The notes beneath the pieces are model-generated. The model had not been told where the DNA came from and ran no database searches. It saw only the letters and a list, made by a program, of their open reading frames with translations. A DNA stretch of 64,000 bases, from NCBI GenBank assembly GCA_037892935.1, contig JAYXKI010000004.1, forward strand, positions 682,001-746,000. Direction: 5' to 3'. Origin of the DNA: Phlebopus portentosus. Lineage: Eukaryota; Basidiomycota; Agaricomycetes; Boletales; Boletinellaceae. Both the position numbers and the translations under genes were made by a program. Shown here one piece after another: positions 23,498-34,677 of this stretch. Positions within the stretch are counted from its first letter, which is position 1. Each line of letters starts with the position of its first letter.

Positions 23498-25271
23498 TCA
23501 ACCGTCATAGCCTTCAAGAACCATCTCGGCACTGCTCAGGATGAGGTCGGATGTTTCGGGATCTAGCGTCTGTGATGAATGGAGGACGATACCGGTATAA
23601 TAGTCCTGGATGACATGTCGGATACGCCTTCCTGTGAGATGATGTAGAGGTCTCCATTCCGGCATATTGGCATGCCTAGCCATCACTTGGATTCCTCCTT
23701 CAACTCTCTTAGTTTCAGCAACTATGCGTCCAGTTCGGGTAGGTCCGTCAAGCGGAAAAGGACCCCATCTTGGAAGTTCGATGTATTCAGGACTACCACC
23801 CTGATCGGCAGCGATGAATATTCCAATGTCTCTAGAATGGACTTCGGCTGACGATTGCGAATTGTAGCGGCTCTCCGCGACTTCAGCGAATTGTAACTGA
23901 TGAAAACTTGTCATGGTCTCTGTCCCCTCACGATAACTGAAGGCCACATCAACAAGTGAAACTGAAATAACAGAAGGATGTCGGCGTCGTGCCGACTCAC
24001 GGTCGAGCCAAGTTGGGGCATGAGTAGATAGCCATAAATTAGGCGGAGAAGGCGTTGATAAATGCAGCCGTAGACTTCCGTCAATATGTTCAGGCTGAAC
24101 ATTATAATGAGTCCAGGTCGCCTCGCCATCAATGGTTTGCCAACAGCTCTCGAAGTGGGCGAGGGACAACGAGCGTATAATAAAATCAGACCCTAGTCCA
24201 GCTGCGAAGAGCAAATGGCTTCCTGCAATCGCGACCGACGAACGAAGATCAGGATCATCGTTACTCTATGTCAATCAAGTCAAAATCAGTAGTGGGCTCA
24301 TCATAAATCGAGTATAAGGTCGGGACACTGACGAAGCTTCGTAAGGACAGAAGAAGAACCGAGTTACGTGAGAAATCGATGATCATCGCACCGCTCGAGT
24401 CCCGACTACGAGTCGACATCGCGCGGGTATCAACGCAAAAGTAAGGGACTATTGTACGTTGCCCATTCACGATAGGTTGTTTCAGCATAATATATTCTCC
24501 ACCGGCTCCTTCGCATAGATCTGACCATGGCTTCATAATTTTCCGCAGCAGCACGCAATTTCCGGTTTGAAGATCCAATTCCGACAGCTCAATTTTCACA
24601 GCCCTAGTAAATTTACCGTTGTGAGCTTTACGTAATGAGCAACGCGCTTTCATCATGTATCATGTACTCACATTACAGAGCGAATATGTGAACGACCAAT
24701 CAAGCAGATAGTAAGAATGTTCTTATCAGAGCGGAGCTCAAACCCAGAACCAAGAAGCTCCAAAAAAGGGTTTTTGCGCTCCAGGAGATATTTGTTCTTG
24801 TCTACGTCGAAACAATACAGAGTTTCATCGGCAAAATATAAGAAGAACCTTCCTCCCGGAAGTAACTGAGGGTCCGTAAGCATACGCAGGCAATGCGAGC
24901 GCTCTACCGCTATGGCTCGACGCCAGATGGGTTTTGGTGAATCAAATGTCCAGTTTTTGTACCCTCGCAAAGCTCGTAATGCTAGGGTCCGCACATCAGT
25001 CTCTTCCCGTGTCTGGCCAGGCAAGATACTGGGAAAGAGTTCGCGGGGCAATCCCAAAGCGACAGCGTGCCACACTTCTGAATGTGATACGAGGTACCTG
25101 AGATATCTACAAGTCTGAGAAAAGTCAGCGTCATAGTAAAGCATCGCAGATACCTTTAGGAATTCAAACCTGTTCTGCATGTATGAGATCGATTATATCG
25201 CACAAACAGAGGGCTTTCAGGATCGTGTCATCGACCAAACGAGCTAAACCACCCAGGCAGGTGCGTTTCAT
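23498..25271 (-). CDS. F-box-like protein
   Basis: Four exons on the reverse strand (25271-25170, 25114-24672, 24603-24333, 24265-23498) splice without conflict to 527 residues. The N-terminus has the F-box pattern: LGGLARLVDDTILKALCLCD, then IIDLIHAEQ/TCRYLRYLVSHSEVWHAVAL, matching 'LP.ell..Il.~LD...l.~tCr.l~.l..~~~~W'. The rest shows repeated beta-like segments (FFLYFADETLYCFDVD, IIDFSRNSVLLLS, GSHLLFAAGLGSDFIIRSL), as in basidiomycete F-box proteins with a propeller-like C-terminal half. Such proteins are usually substrate adaptors of SCF ubiquitin ligases; the substrate here is unknown. There is no transmembrane segment. The ATG at 25271 was chosen because it opens directly into the F-box; no in-frame start nearby is better. 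Confidence 0.75.
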
Positions 25272-25540
25272 GGTCGTCGCTGAGTTGCTTAAAGAGCACT
25301 CAGCGCTGGAAACTGAACAATATCAAAATCTATCTTTGTATCAAATAACGTGTTCTCCGATTGATTTGTAGACACGTGGTTGTTCAAATCTTCGATCATG
25401 TCGGAGTTTCTCCTTTACAAGCTCCGCTACTATTACTCACCTCGACCTAAGTGATACCGTCAACGAAATTAAAAAATGCGTAAGCAGGATACGGTATCGC
25501 ACTACAAAGATATTTTATTTACGAAGTTTCGTAGTCATCC

Positions 25541-26823
25541 TCAAGCCGACCCAGAAGGGATGGCCGGTGAATCACTACAATTCGGAATGGCACCGCTCGG
25601 GAATGCGCTACCACTTGCACCAGGACCAGCTCCGCCCGGACCGCTGTTCTCATTTGCAACACCGCCATCTTCAATAAGCGTCGCTGCAGATGATACAGTG
25701 TACGATGCGCTCGTGTCGATACCCAGTGAGCTCCAGGCGAGAATACCGTGTCATCGCCGAGAAGCACGTACTCCATCATCGAGTCGATATCGTCGGCTTC
25801 CTCCGCAGGATACCATCTTCAGTGTTCTCCGTCAGCTCCTGCGTGTTTGTGCTATACGGCTCTAATGCTTCAAGCTGGCCGATCAGGTCCTGGTCGAAGA
25901 ACACTTCGCCAACGTGAGCAACGGTGCCGCCGGTGTAGGTGTCGTTGTCATTCGTACTTCCGTCCGTCTGGTGAACCAAGAGATGGATGTGCGTTGTACG
26001 TCCGGTGTAGTGGCCTGGGAAGATGCTAACGAACTGCGCGTAGCCTTCATCAGAAGCTTCTTGGATGCCACGGAAGAATGTATTGTTCTGACGACGTATC
26101 GCGGATAGACAGAGCGTTCAAGACACAGGCTGCGGAAGACTCACGATATTCGTAGGGTCATCCGAGCCAACGCCGTGACCACTCGCAACGACGCCAGAGT
26201 ATACGCCAGTTGCGTTAGCTAGCGGAGTTAATCAGACGACATACAAACACACCAACGGAAGAGTGCTTACCATGCCAAAAGTCAATATTGTATCCAGAAA
26301 CTGACCTGCAAGTATTAACATCGATGAGCTCGACGTCGGCGTACAACGGCACGCCCTTCTGATCCTCAGTAACATCAGAGCGAATTAACTCGCCGTCAAC
26401 GTCTAAAAGAGAACGTCTAAAAGAGGGTGTCAGATTGCTGGTGGCGAGATAGTCAGAAGAAAACTAACAGTATGGACCCTGCGTGACTTATTTCCATCAA
26501 ATGGATCAGAGCCCACCGTGAGTCCAGTCGACAAGTGGGAAGTGTTAAGCACGGTGTCTAGATCACGCTTGCGGATGAAGGCCTGGTTCGCATCGAGACC
26601 ACGCGCCTTGCAGGCCTTCTCCGCGAACGCCTTGCGACGAGATATGGAGCGCTCTGCGACGCCACCGCGGGCCCTCAACTTCGACTGACACTCGGCGAGC
26701 GACCTTCTGGAACTCCTGGCTCTTGGCCAGCTCAGACGCACTCACCGCGTGTGGGTGTGCGACGACAGAGCCAGCTGCCGCGAGCATAACGAGAGCTGAG
26801 AGAGAAGCTGTGAGCTTGAACAT
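25541..26823 (-). pseudogene. Extracellular intradiol ring-cleavage dioxygenase, frame-broken
   Basis: A secreted aromatic-ring dioxygenase of the fungal protocatechuate 3,4-dioxygenase-like family. The sequence shows a signal peptide (MFKLTASLSALVMLAAAGSV VAHPH), RRSLAECQSKLRARG, KRDLDTVLNTSHLS, VTQGPY/YVDGELIRSDVTED, DVNTCRSVSGYNIDFWH, NATGVYSGVV, FFRGIQEASDEGYAQF and FPGHYTGRTTHIHLLVH. It continues with GGTVAHVGEVFFDQDLI, MMEYVLLGDD and a Ser/Gly-rich tail. The Fe(III) ligands expected in this family (Tyr of GVYSG, Tyr of GHYTGR, two His of THIH) are all present. The reading frame breaks four times: in a TCGC microrepeat at about 26692-26705; near 26485, where the usual Ser-Cys-Val-Leu-x-Pro-Glu before VTQGPY is also missing; at about 25803; and at about 25738. 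The last two need one added base each. It is either a young pseudogene or partly a sequencing artefact. The loss before VTQGPY and the TCGC break are harder to explain by base-calling. Confidence 0.75.
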
Positions 26824-27564
26824 CTTGCGAGACAGTTAGTAGGTTTTCTAAGTAGTCGAGTGAACGAGAGTATGTTTCCGTTTGTTACCTTTCTGGATGT
26901 CCTGGTGGCCTTTTTATACAAGTAAGCCTCAGTGGAAGGCGATTGAAAAGTTGAAAAAAATGGCTGTAGGCGCCAGACCCGTACAGCACACAGGCGAATG
27001 CGCACTCAGCAAATAAAATTGCGTGAATTTGACTGCGGCACGAGATGCAACTGCGCGGAAGACTGGCTCGCATGGAAATCATTTTGGTTCCGCTGCCAAG
27101 ACATGCTCTAAAGTGCTGTTGACGACGGAGTACAGTCATAGCACGGCCGTCCTCGGGGCAAGGTCCCCTGCAAATCCAAAGCATGGGATTGGCTCCCTGG
27201 TTGAATGCCAGGGAATATGTCTATCGGAACAAAAGAACCTCGGAGGTGCACTGCGTCGGCTTTCGCGCAAATACTCCATGCAGGCCTTTGTCAAGGCAGC
27301 CGGAAAATGATGGGACACGAATTGAAATACCAACAGAGTACCCTCAATTTCGAAGCATTAGCAAATTGTCTGCTGACTATGTTTTCATGTCGGACGAAGC
27401 CAAATCGCGAAGATACTTCGTCCGGAGAAGAGCCGACGCGGAACGACATGTCTCCTTCATTCTCTCCGTGCAACAACTCGAAGACGCTCCGAATGAGAAA
27501 CCCCTTGTTCACCGATTAACAAGGGGTTGTAGGCAGGTCAAGGAGCAGCAAGTCATGGAGAAAG
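26824..27564. other. Upstream region of dioxygenase, no gene
   Basis: Overlapping short ORFs on both strands and no family match. The proximal part should be the dioxygenase promoter, reading leftward; the distal part is the 3' flank of the methyltransferase. Confidence 0.35.
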
Positions 27565-28646
27565 TCAGGAGTCGACCCAACCGAGTACCATCCAGACCAT
27601 CCAGCGTCGCCTCTCCATATCATCCTCACCGCCCCTGTCCTCTTTCCAGCCACGGCGAGCTTCACCGATGACCTCTCGTTCAGAGATATCCAGCACGTCA
27701 AGTCTCATCTTTGGTTTGCTATCCTTTTGAGAAATATGAATTGAGCGTATGGCACGGAGGAAACCAGAAAGAGTATAGCGTCCGGTGTGGAGACCCGCGA
27801 CGAGATGTACACGAGCGTCTGGTGTTCTGCGAAGGAGAAGGTATATCGTCTGGGCGAAAGTACTGTGCAGGGCTGCGTTCCAAAGCGTATCCGCAGCAAC
27901 GATCAAATCAAAGCCGATGCCCTCAGCATCGTCTCCTTGAGACAAAATCAGAGCAGAAATGTCTTCGCCCCATGCATATGGCACAACATGGACGCATTTC
28001 AGAATCGCGTCTGGCACTTGAAATGGTCCGAGCCACTCGAGTAGTTCCTTTGTACATTTTTTCGCAGAGTCTCAATAAGTAGTTCGTCAGGATAGTCGCT
28101 CAACGAAACCCGCCATCCCTTCATATCCTCTCCTCTCGACTTGGAATCGCTCTCAATCCTTTCCAAGTACTTGGCAATAAGTAACCCTGGTAGTCCTGCA
28201 CCCGCCCCAAGCTCCAGTACTCTAAACGTTCCACCAGATCTGATGCCTTGTTCATCGGTCCTCGATAGATGCATGAACCTATTGAGATTCAGCTCGTCGA
28301 TATGATCGGCCAGGAAGACGGCAGCAGCCCAGATGCTCGACGCGTGAAGTTCCCAGTTACGCGCTTGCGTATCAGGCGTGTGCAGCGTCACAATTATAGG
28401 ATCAGCTGTCCATCGACGGTCTTCATCGTCTGCCGGGGGTGCGCCTTCGACATCCGCATGTCTTCTGAGATCCGGATAAGTGTATGTGAACGCTGATCCC
28501 GCTTCTGAGTATGTTATCGGAGCGTAGTCATATACGACTCCAAGAAATGCAGAGAGGATGTCCTCTGGCTCTTCATGTTTATGACGGTCGTCCGGAGCAA
28601 CCGTTGATGCGCAGGTTGAAGAGGGCTCGAATCCGGCAGACATCAT
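27565..28646 (-). CDS. EFM7: EFM7/NNT1-like methyltransferase (methyltransferase family 16)
   Basis: An S-adenosylmethionine-dependent methyltransferase of about 360 residues. Visible motifs are EEPEDILSAF near the N-terminus, NWELHASSIWAAAVFLADHI, the SAM-binding loop FRVLELGAGAGLPGLLIAKY (motif I), SLSDYPDELLIETLRKNVQR, VVPYAWGEDISAL and FDLIVAADTLWN. This combination (LELGAGAGLPG + DYPD + W-G) is that of EFM7/NNT1, which in yeast methylates translation elongation factor 1A at its N-terminus and adjacent Lys. The two halves lie in different frames and meet at about 28018, in a stretch reading TTCAAG on the reverse strand. One extra A would restore a single frame (…DHFK/VPDAILKC…). No GT-AG intron fits there. 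I treat it as one gene with an apparent one-base deletion, either an assembly error or a recent mutation. Confidence 0.75.
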
Positions 28647-28817
28647 TCAAACCGGGAGATGCTTGCATCTGCACATCGCAGTAGATGAGATGAACAAGAT
28701 TTCTATCGGGGTTTGCCGATGCAGATCATCGCATACATTTTCAGACTCATCAGGAGTGGTACATATCGTAAGTGACAAGTAATTGTTGTATATTATACAG
28801 ATTCGAACGCTCTATCC

Positions 28818-30094
28818 TCACAATTTTCCCTTCTCAGCTTCCTCTCCAAATACTTCTCCAAATGCACCTCCAATTTCGTCAATCAGGTCCGCCGTGATCA
28901 AACTCCGGCCCATTTTCTTGAATCCTCTTCTCGATACCGTCCGTGTAACGATAGATGCACCAACAGCACCAAGGAAAGGTAGTCGCGACACAGGTATTTC
29001 TGCGTCGCTCGGAGTTCTGCCCCATGCACCATCCTCGAAACACTTGGCCCAGGCGAGGAACGTCCCGGCAGCACCTGATAAAATGTCACCTTGACCTCCG
29101 CAACGCTTGAGACTACCCGGAGTATCGACAATGGCAGTCTGTGGATCGGAGCTCTGCGGATGCACCGCGATGATATCTTCTGGCCCCTTCTGAATGATGG
29201 TCACTCCGCCCAGGGATTTTGAAACGAGTTGGGCACGTATCAACGGCTCGGTCGATGGATCGATATTCTGCAACGAGGAAAAATTTACCGTCAGTATTAT
29301 AGGTTTGACGAACTTGTTCGTGAGGTATGGTATGCCTACCACAGCTTCGCTCAGGCGCCTGAATTCCACTACGTTCGGAGTGAGAACAGCCTTCTCGTAA
29401 CCGCGAATCACATCGGGATCTAACCCGACCATGTATAACGCATCCGCGTCGAGGACGAGGTACATCTTCTGTTCTCTTGCAAGTCCGACAGCCATTCGTG
29501 CATAATCTTGCATATAGTCTTCGCGTCCCAGTCCTGGGCCAACGACGAGTACGTGTAAACGTTTCAGCAACGCGTCCAGCTCGGACTTCACGGAGTCGCA
29601 AGGTCTTCAGAAGACATAATATGAGAATCGTAATCAAAGCATTCGAGCGCATCAACGCACTTATCCTCGCGAAGAATAGGGTGGACAATGAGGTCCGGGG
29701 CGTACCCCTTAATCGCTCCAGCTGCGGTAGGCGCACAGATAACATGCGACAAATCTGCGCCCTGCGGGCAGACATTCCGTACATAAATCGATGTCAATGT
29801 ATCAGAAATAAGAACAATTTACGAGTCTTTGAGATGATATTGCAGCGAAGTAGGGTGCGCCTGTATAACTTGATCAGCCCTGTGTCAGCCTACATCCTTC
29901 GGAATCGTGACATGCCGTATACGACTTACTCAAGTGCGCCGCCTAACACAGCGACTCTTCCTACCAAAACCTTCAGTTCTGCCAAATGGCAATGCCATTT
30001 CAAAATACCGACCCGACTGGCCCTTGTACAGCGTGCCATTGAGCGGTGGGATGAGATACTTGAGTTGTTTGAACAGCGAATCCGGAATCGGCAT
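28818..30094 (-). CDS. NNR2: ATP-dependent (S)-NAD(P)H-hydrate dehydratase
   Basis: Six exons (30094-30009, 29956-29930, 29868-29823, 29761-29661, 29604-29340, 29267-28818) give 324 residues. It repairs hydrated NADH and NADPH (NAD(P)HX), dehydrating the S epimer at the expense of ATP. Motifs in order are [91 protein letters not shown] and the ribokinase-like catalytic segment [19 protein letters not shown] with the GxGD Asp. Length agrees with the YjeF C-terminal domain family (about 300-340). There is no obvious targeting peptide. One intron (29339-29268) is 72 nt and in frame, so an ORF finder reads through it; the peptide it would add interrupts a conserved region. The 27-nt second exon is easy to miss. 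Confidence 0.92.
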
Positions 30095-30457
30095 GGTTGT
30101 CTTTTTTTTCCCTTCCAGCCCTCTTCTATCTTTTGTCTATAGTAACCTACTCCGCCTGGTCGTTTGAAGTTGAAGCCTCTGTCGGTTCGGTTCACAAGCG
30201 AAGAGAGCTAGCTGATGTCATTGTGTACGTGACATCAAATGGGAGAAATCATCTTTATATTACTGTGGGATTTCATTTCCTTTTGCAGATCATGCTTTCT
30301 ATGTCCGACGATTTAAACACCAACAATTGAACAAATGGCCTTTCATACAGTGCATCCTTGCGTATATTGCTTTGTATTATATCAATACATTGAGTTTTCT
30401 CTTCTGGCGCCTACTTCTTTCTATGGTCGTTACTATTTCCATGAAACGTCTCGCTCA
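30095..30457. other. Spacer between NAD(P)HX dehydratase and phosphoglucomutase
   Basis: Holds the promoter of the dehydratase (reading leftward) and the 3' end of phosphoglucomutase. No gene seen. Confidence 0.4.
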
Positions 30458-32424
30458 TTACTGTTGTAACAGTGCTATTCAGCGATTGTCATAGGCACGG
30501 TTCAAAAAAATCACTCACTGTAATAACAGTCGGCTTCTCGACGCCGAGGAACTCCTTCAGCTTACTGATCGTCAATGCGACCTCGATGAGACCCTTCAGG
30601 CCCTCTCCAGTCTCTTTCGTAAATTGGGATGCATCCTTTGTGTACTTCTCCACGTACATGCGGACAGTAGCTCCTTGGCTACCCGTACCACTCAAGCGGA
30701 ACACGACACGAGAGCCATCCGAGAAGCGGACGATCTGACCCTGGTTTTTTGAGACGCTCTTGTCGATGGGATCCGTGTAATCAAAATTCTTCGTCTCGGA
30801 AACCGTGAAGCTCTCGCCAGTCGTTGCCTTTAATTCCTTACCCACAAGACTACCCTCCGCAATATGCTTGTTGAGTGCGTCAACCATCTTTCCTGCCGCT
30901 TCTGACGAAACTTCCTCATAGTCATAACGAGAGAAGAATGAGCGTCCATACTTTTCGTAGTGATCCAAAAGAATCTCCTTAATGCCAATAACCTTATTGG
31001 GCGACTTCTTATTGGCCGCGGCGAGGATGTTTAACCAGGCGACGATTGCCCAGACTCCGTCCTTCTCGCGAATATGGTCCGATCCGGTTCCGAAAGATTC
31101 CTCGCCACAGATAGAGAGTCGACCAGCATCCATGAGGTTGCTAAAGAACTTCCATCCTTAAGTGCCGGACAGTTTCAGGAACGTCCGAGAAGCGTTTAGG
31201 CAGTAACTGACTCACCAGTAGGAACTTCGAAATGTTCAACACCCTTCTTTTCCGCGACATAGTCGATTGCAGCACTAGTTGGCATACTGCGAGCAAGACC
31301 TTTGAGACCGGACTTGAAGTAAGGAATGCATTCTTGTGCCCAGTCTGCGATGATAGCAACAGAATCACTCGGTGTTACGAACGCGCCTTTCCCATAGATC
31401 ATATTTCGGTCCCCGTCACCATCGCTTGCTGCGCCGAACTGGATGTTATTCTTTTCTACTGCTTCAACGAGTGAATGTGCGTAGGTAAGGTTAGGATCCG
31501 GATGTCCGCCGCCGAAATCAGGAAGAGGAACACAGTTCTGAACAGAACTTTCAGGTAGTTTGAGCGTATCTACTAAGATCGCTCTAGCATATGGCCCGGT
31601 GACACCGTGCAGACCGTCAAAGAGCACTCGGAAGTCCAGAGTGGAATCGAGAAAATTCTTGATAAGAGCGAAATCGAAGATGCCTTCCAACAGTCCTAAG
31701 TAGTCTGAGACAGAATCGATGATTTCTACATCCGTCGGTCCGTATTTAGTCGCACCGATCTTTGAAAGATCCACCTTCCGTCGAGACCAGATTAGTAAGT
31801 TTAGCAGGCGAAGTATACGCGTTGCTCACTGGAGGATATTCGAGGGTCTTGTAGGTCGTGATCTCCTTGGTACGTTTAAATATCTTTTCGGTAACATTCT
31901 CTGGTGCCGGGCCACCATTCGACATGTTGTACTTGATACCGAAGTCGTTATTCGGTCCCCCTGGGTTATGACTTGCGGTGAGGATGATTCCACCGTATGC
32001 TTTGTACTTGCGGATGACATTTGATGCCGCTGGTGTCGATAAAATCCCATTTCTTCCAATAAGGAACTTAGCAACTCCATGTGCAGACCCGATCTTGAGA
32101 ATCGTCTGCACAGTCTCCGGGACGAGGTAACGTCCGTCGCCACCGATGACAAGCGTCTGGCCTTTAGCATCAACGGAATCAAGGATCGCTTGAATGAAGT
32201 TCTCTGTGTAATGCTGGAATATCATAAGACGGTCTGATATCAGTGCCACATGTCCTCAACCCTCACCTCCTGCTGGAAGACCTTGACCCTTTCCGACGAG
32301 ACGACTTCAGTGTTCGTTCAAAGTGCGCCGAGAAGCATGTTGCATACCTCTTTCGGAGACCCGAAGTACCAGGCTTCTGGCCGTCGTACGGTTTTGTTGG
32401 AATTTCCTTGACCTGAGCAGACAT
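30458..32424 (-). CDS. PGM2: Phosphoglucomutase
   Basis: Six exons (32424-32348, 32288-32267, 32213-31830, 31774-31216, 31156-30519, 30460-30458) give 560 residues, the normal length for eukaryotic alpha-phosphoglucomutase. It interconverts glucose-1-phosphate and glucose-6-phosphate in the cytosol, feeding glycogen, trehalose, cell-wall and UDP-glucose synthesis. Motifs present are [16 protein letters not shown] (N-terminal loop), [14 protein letters not shown] with the phosphorylated Ser, the metal-binding loop [10 protein letters not shown], the sugar-binding loop [13 protein letters not shown] and the phosphate-binding loop [16 protein letters not shown]. All active-site groups are intact. 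The second exon is only 22 nt. The last intron (30518-30461) ends immediately before the stop, so the final coding exon is just TAA and the protein ends PTVIT. Without that splice the ORF reads nine codons further. Confidence 0.95.
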
Positions 32425-34677
32425 GATGGATATAACCGGGAGAGATGACCAGTAACGACCTGTATCGACAACTTTGCTATGGTGCCCGAATTGGAAGGCA
32501 AGGAGTTGTCCGAAGAGCGTTAAGGTTTGGGAAATCGCGTACGTAAAAAACGTGACTTCAAGTAAGTTGTTGTCCCAAACCATCATTCCGCCGCAAATCA
32601 TAGTAATCAAGCTGTTACATCCCTTTCTACGCCCGTCTGGGATTACGGGAATTTTCGTGCCCGACGTGCTTAATCAAAGCTCTTTCCCACTAACTTTGGG
32701 CGGCTAGATAGCTCTCGACGAATTTGTCAGATCTATATCTGGTGAGCTCGCAGTTCATCACGAAACGTACGGTACCGTCCTATTAAGCATACAAGACAGT
32801 TCATCATTGTGCGCGGCACTTCGAAACGACCTGGAAGCTTTATTTTGTGCAGTTTCCCATTCGGATAACCTGATTGCGCCGACTATGGCAAGGCAAAAGT
32901 TGTCTTGACGCTTTCAAGTTTGCGCCATCCTGATGGAACTTATATCGTGTCTCCTGCTTCGCATGTCCTATCGCCTTTTTTTATGCCACATTTTATCAGC
33001 CGCGTTGCACAACGAGCTATCTGAAGAGATCCGTAACGGCGATGTCAAAGCGTCATATACGAGTTTGGCCGCGGAGCCACCATCAAAGCCGTATGATCGT
33101 GCGAAGTTGTTTCTTCAATCTTTGTACTCTAGTCATCGGGCTTATGCTTGAGAAAGTGATCACCGCCCTGCAGGGGGCTCCGTCAGCTGTTCGGCATCGT
33201 TCGCGGACCGCCCGAGTCCACCTCATCCGGCTATTTTTAATCCGCGGGAACGACTTTTGATTGCATAGGTACCTTCACTTTTTAAAATATTTCCTCTTTC
33301 GTCCTGACTTGCCAAGTGCAGTCCTCCTACATGAGAGCAAGACCGATACGTCGCGTGAACAGGGATGTTCGTGAGTTCCAGTTTCACGACCATATACATA
33401 CGAAATTTCTCACGTACTTTCTGGTTGAGTACGATGTTCTGCAGTGATGTTTATCCTATTTGCGACGAGTTCCTTCGTTGCTGAGTTACACACAAGAAGG
33501 ACTGATTCCTATGCATCTTCTGCGTCGGCCGCCGCCTTTATGCAGGAGTTTCTGAATGTTCTGAGTACGTCAATCAAAAATCTCTCTTTATAAACGCTCA
33601 AAGCTTTGTGTCTGAGTGCTTCAATAATGGAAGGTCAAGTATGGAACAAGAACATTCCGAGGCATATGATATGGAACTGATGACTCAGGTGTCATGAGGA
33701 AGGAATGTGAGTGTTTGTCGCGGCATGTTTTTTCTCGCAGGTACAGATAGGAACGGTCTCGTGTCTTTCTTGGATCCACCTAGCTGCGGATAAAACTAAA
33801 TTTGATGCGAATTCCCACATTTTCAATGCCCAAATGATTTGCGTCCGTGTCGTTTCTCATGCCTGACCCAGACTAATGGAAATGCAGATCATACCTACCA
33901 GGGTGACGGCCACATCTCAACAGATTGAGTCTTGGCTAGCCTCAAACAGAAGAACACAGGACTAAGCCGTTACTACATCAGGATCCGTTTGCAGTATATA
34001 TCCACCATCGCCTGATTCATGCGCAGTGGCTCAGCAGTCACGTTGTCCCGGCAAGCATAAACTGGGAAAAACCCTTGAACGTGGTAGCAGGCTCAGTATA
34101 CTTTAACGAATGGGAAGGGTATACTACGGACGAAGGCGAGAACTATTGAGGACGCCTACGTTTCATACTGCCCACGCTTGAGCAGAGCTGTTAGAGGCGG
34201 TTCTTTCCCACTGTTCGGAACTCCTCACCGCGCAGCTTGTCGGTGCCGCGGTTACGTGGTTGTTTCCCATCGAAACACATTCTTTCGCTCCCACACCGAG
34301 GGTGATACTGCGTGCCTTACATCGGGCTTAAGTTCTTTTCAGTGTACCTTGACTTCTCAGCGTTCTGCCGAAAGCTGCGCTTTTCTATCGTATGTTGCCT
34401 GGCAGCTCAATTGGCTCATGTAGACTGAACCGATGCTATACTCTCCATCCATGAGCGCTTGGGATGAAACAAAACCACCGATGTCAAATTTGTACGTCCG
34501 TTCCTTCGCGCGACTTTTCTATCACTTGCATGGAAGTTACTTACCACCCACTCTGAACAATCTTTACGAAATTACGGTCTTGAAAAATATAAAAGGGAGG
34601 GAGGGGTAACGCTTTCTCCACAGCAATCTTTCGACCGCGATTCTTTCCTTTACTTGTTTTACCTCCCACTCGTTACA
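32425..34677. other. Gene-poor spacer of 2.2 kb
   Basis: Separates phosphoglucomutase (leftward) from laccase (rightward). Only short ORFs occur. One segment, 33940-34149, is open for 69 codons, is preceded by a possible splice acceptor (CTAG), and reads like protein (for example IHHRLIHAQWLSSHVVPASI). I cannot assign it. The last 100 bases carry the laccase promoter. Confidence 0.4.
34588..34594 (+). promoter_or_regulatory. TATA box of laccase at 34678
   Basis: TATAAAA at 34588-34594, 84-90 bases before the ATG, followed by a purine-rich then CT-rich leader. I did not find an unambiguous metal- or xenobiotic-response element. Confidence 0.6.

Noticed and set aside
27003..27671. Several 90-160 codon ORFs on the + strand around 27.0-27.7 kb
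   Set aside because: Partly antisense to the methyltransferase 3' end; no motifs and mutually overlapping.
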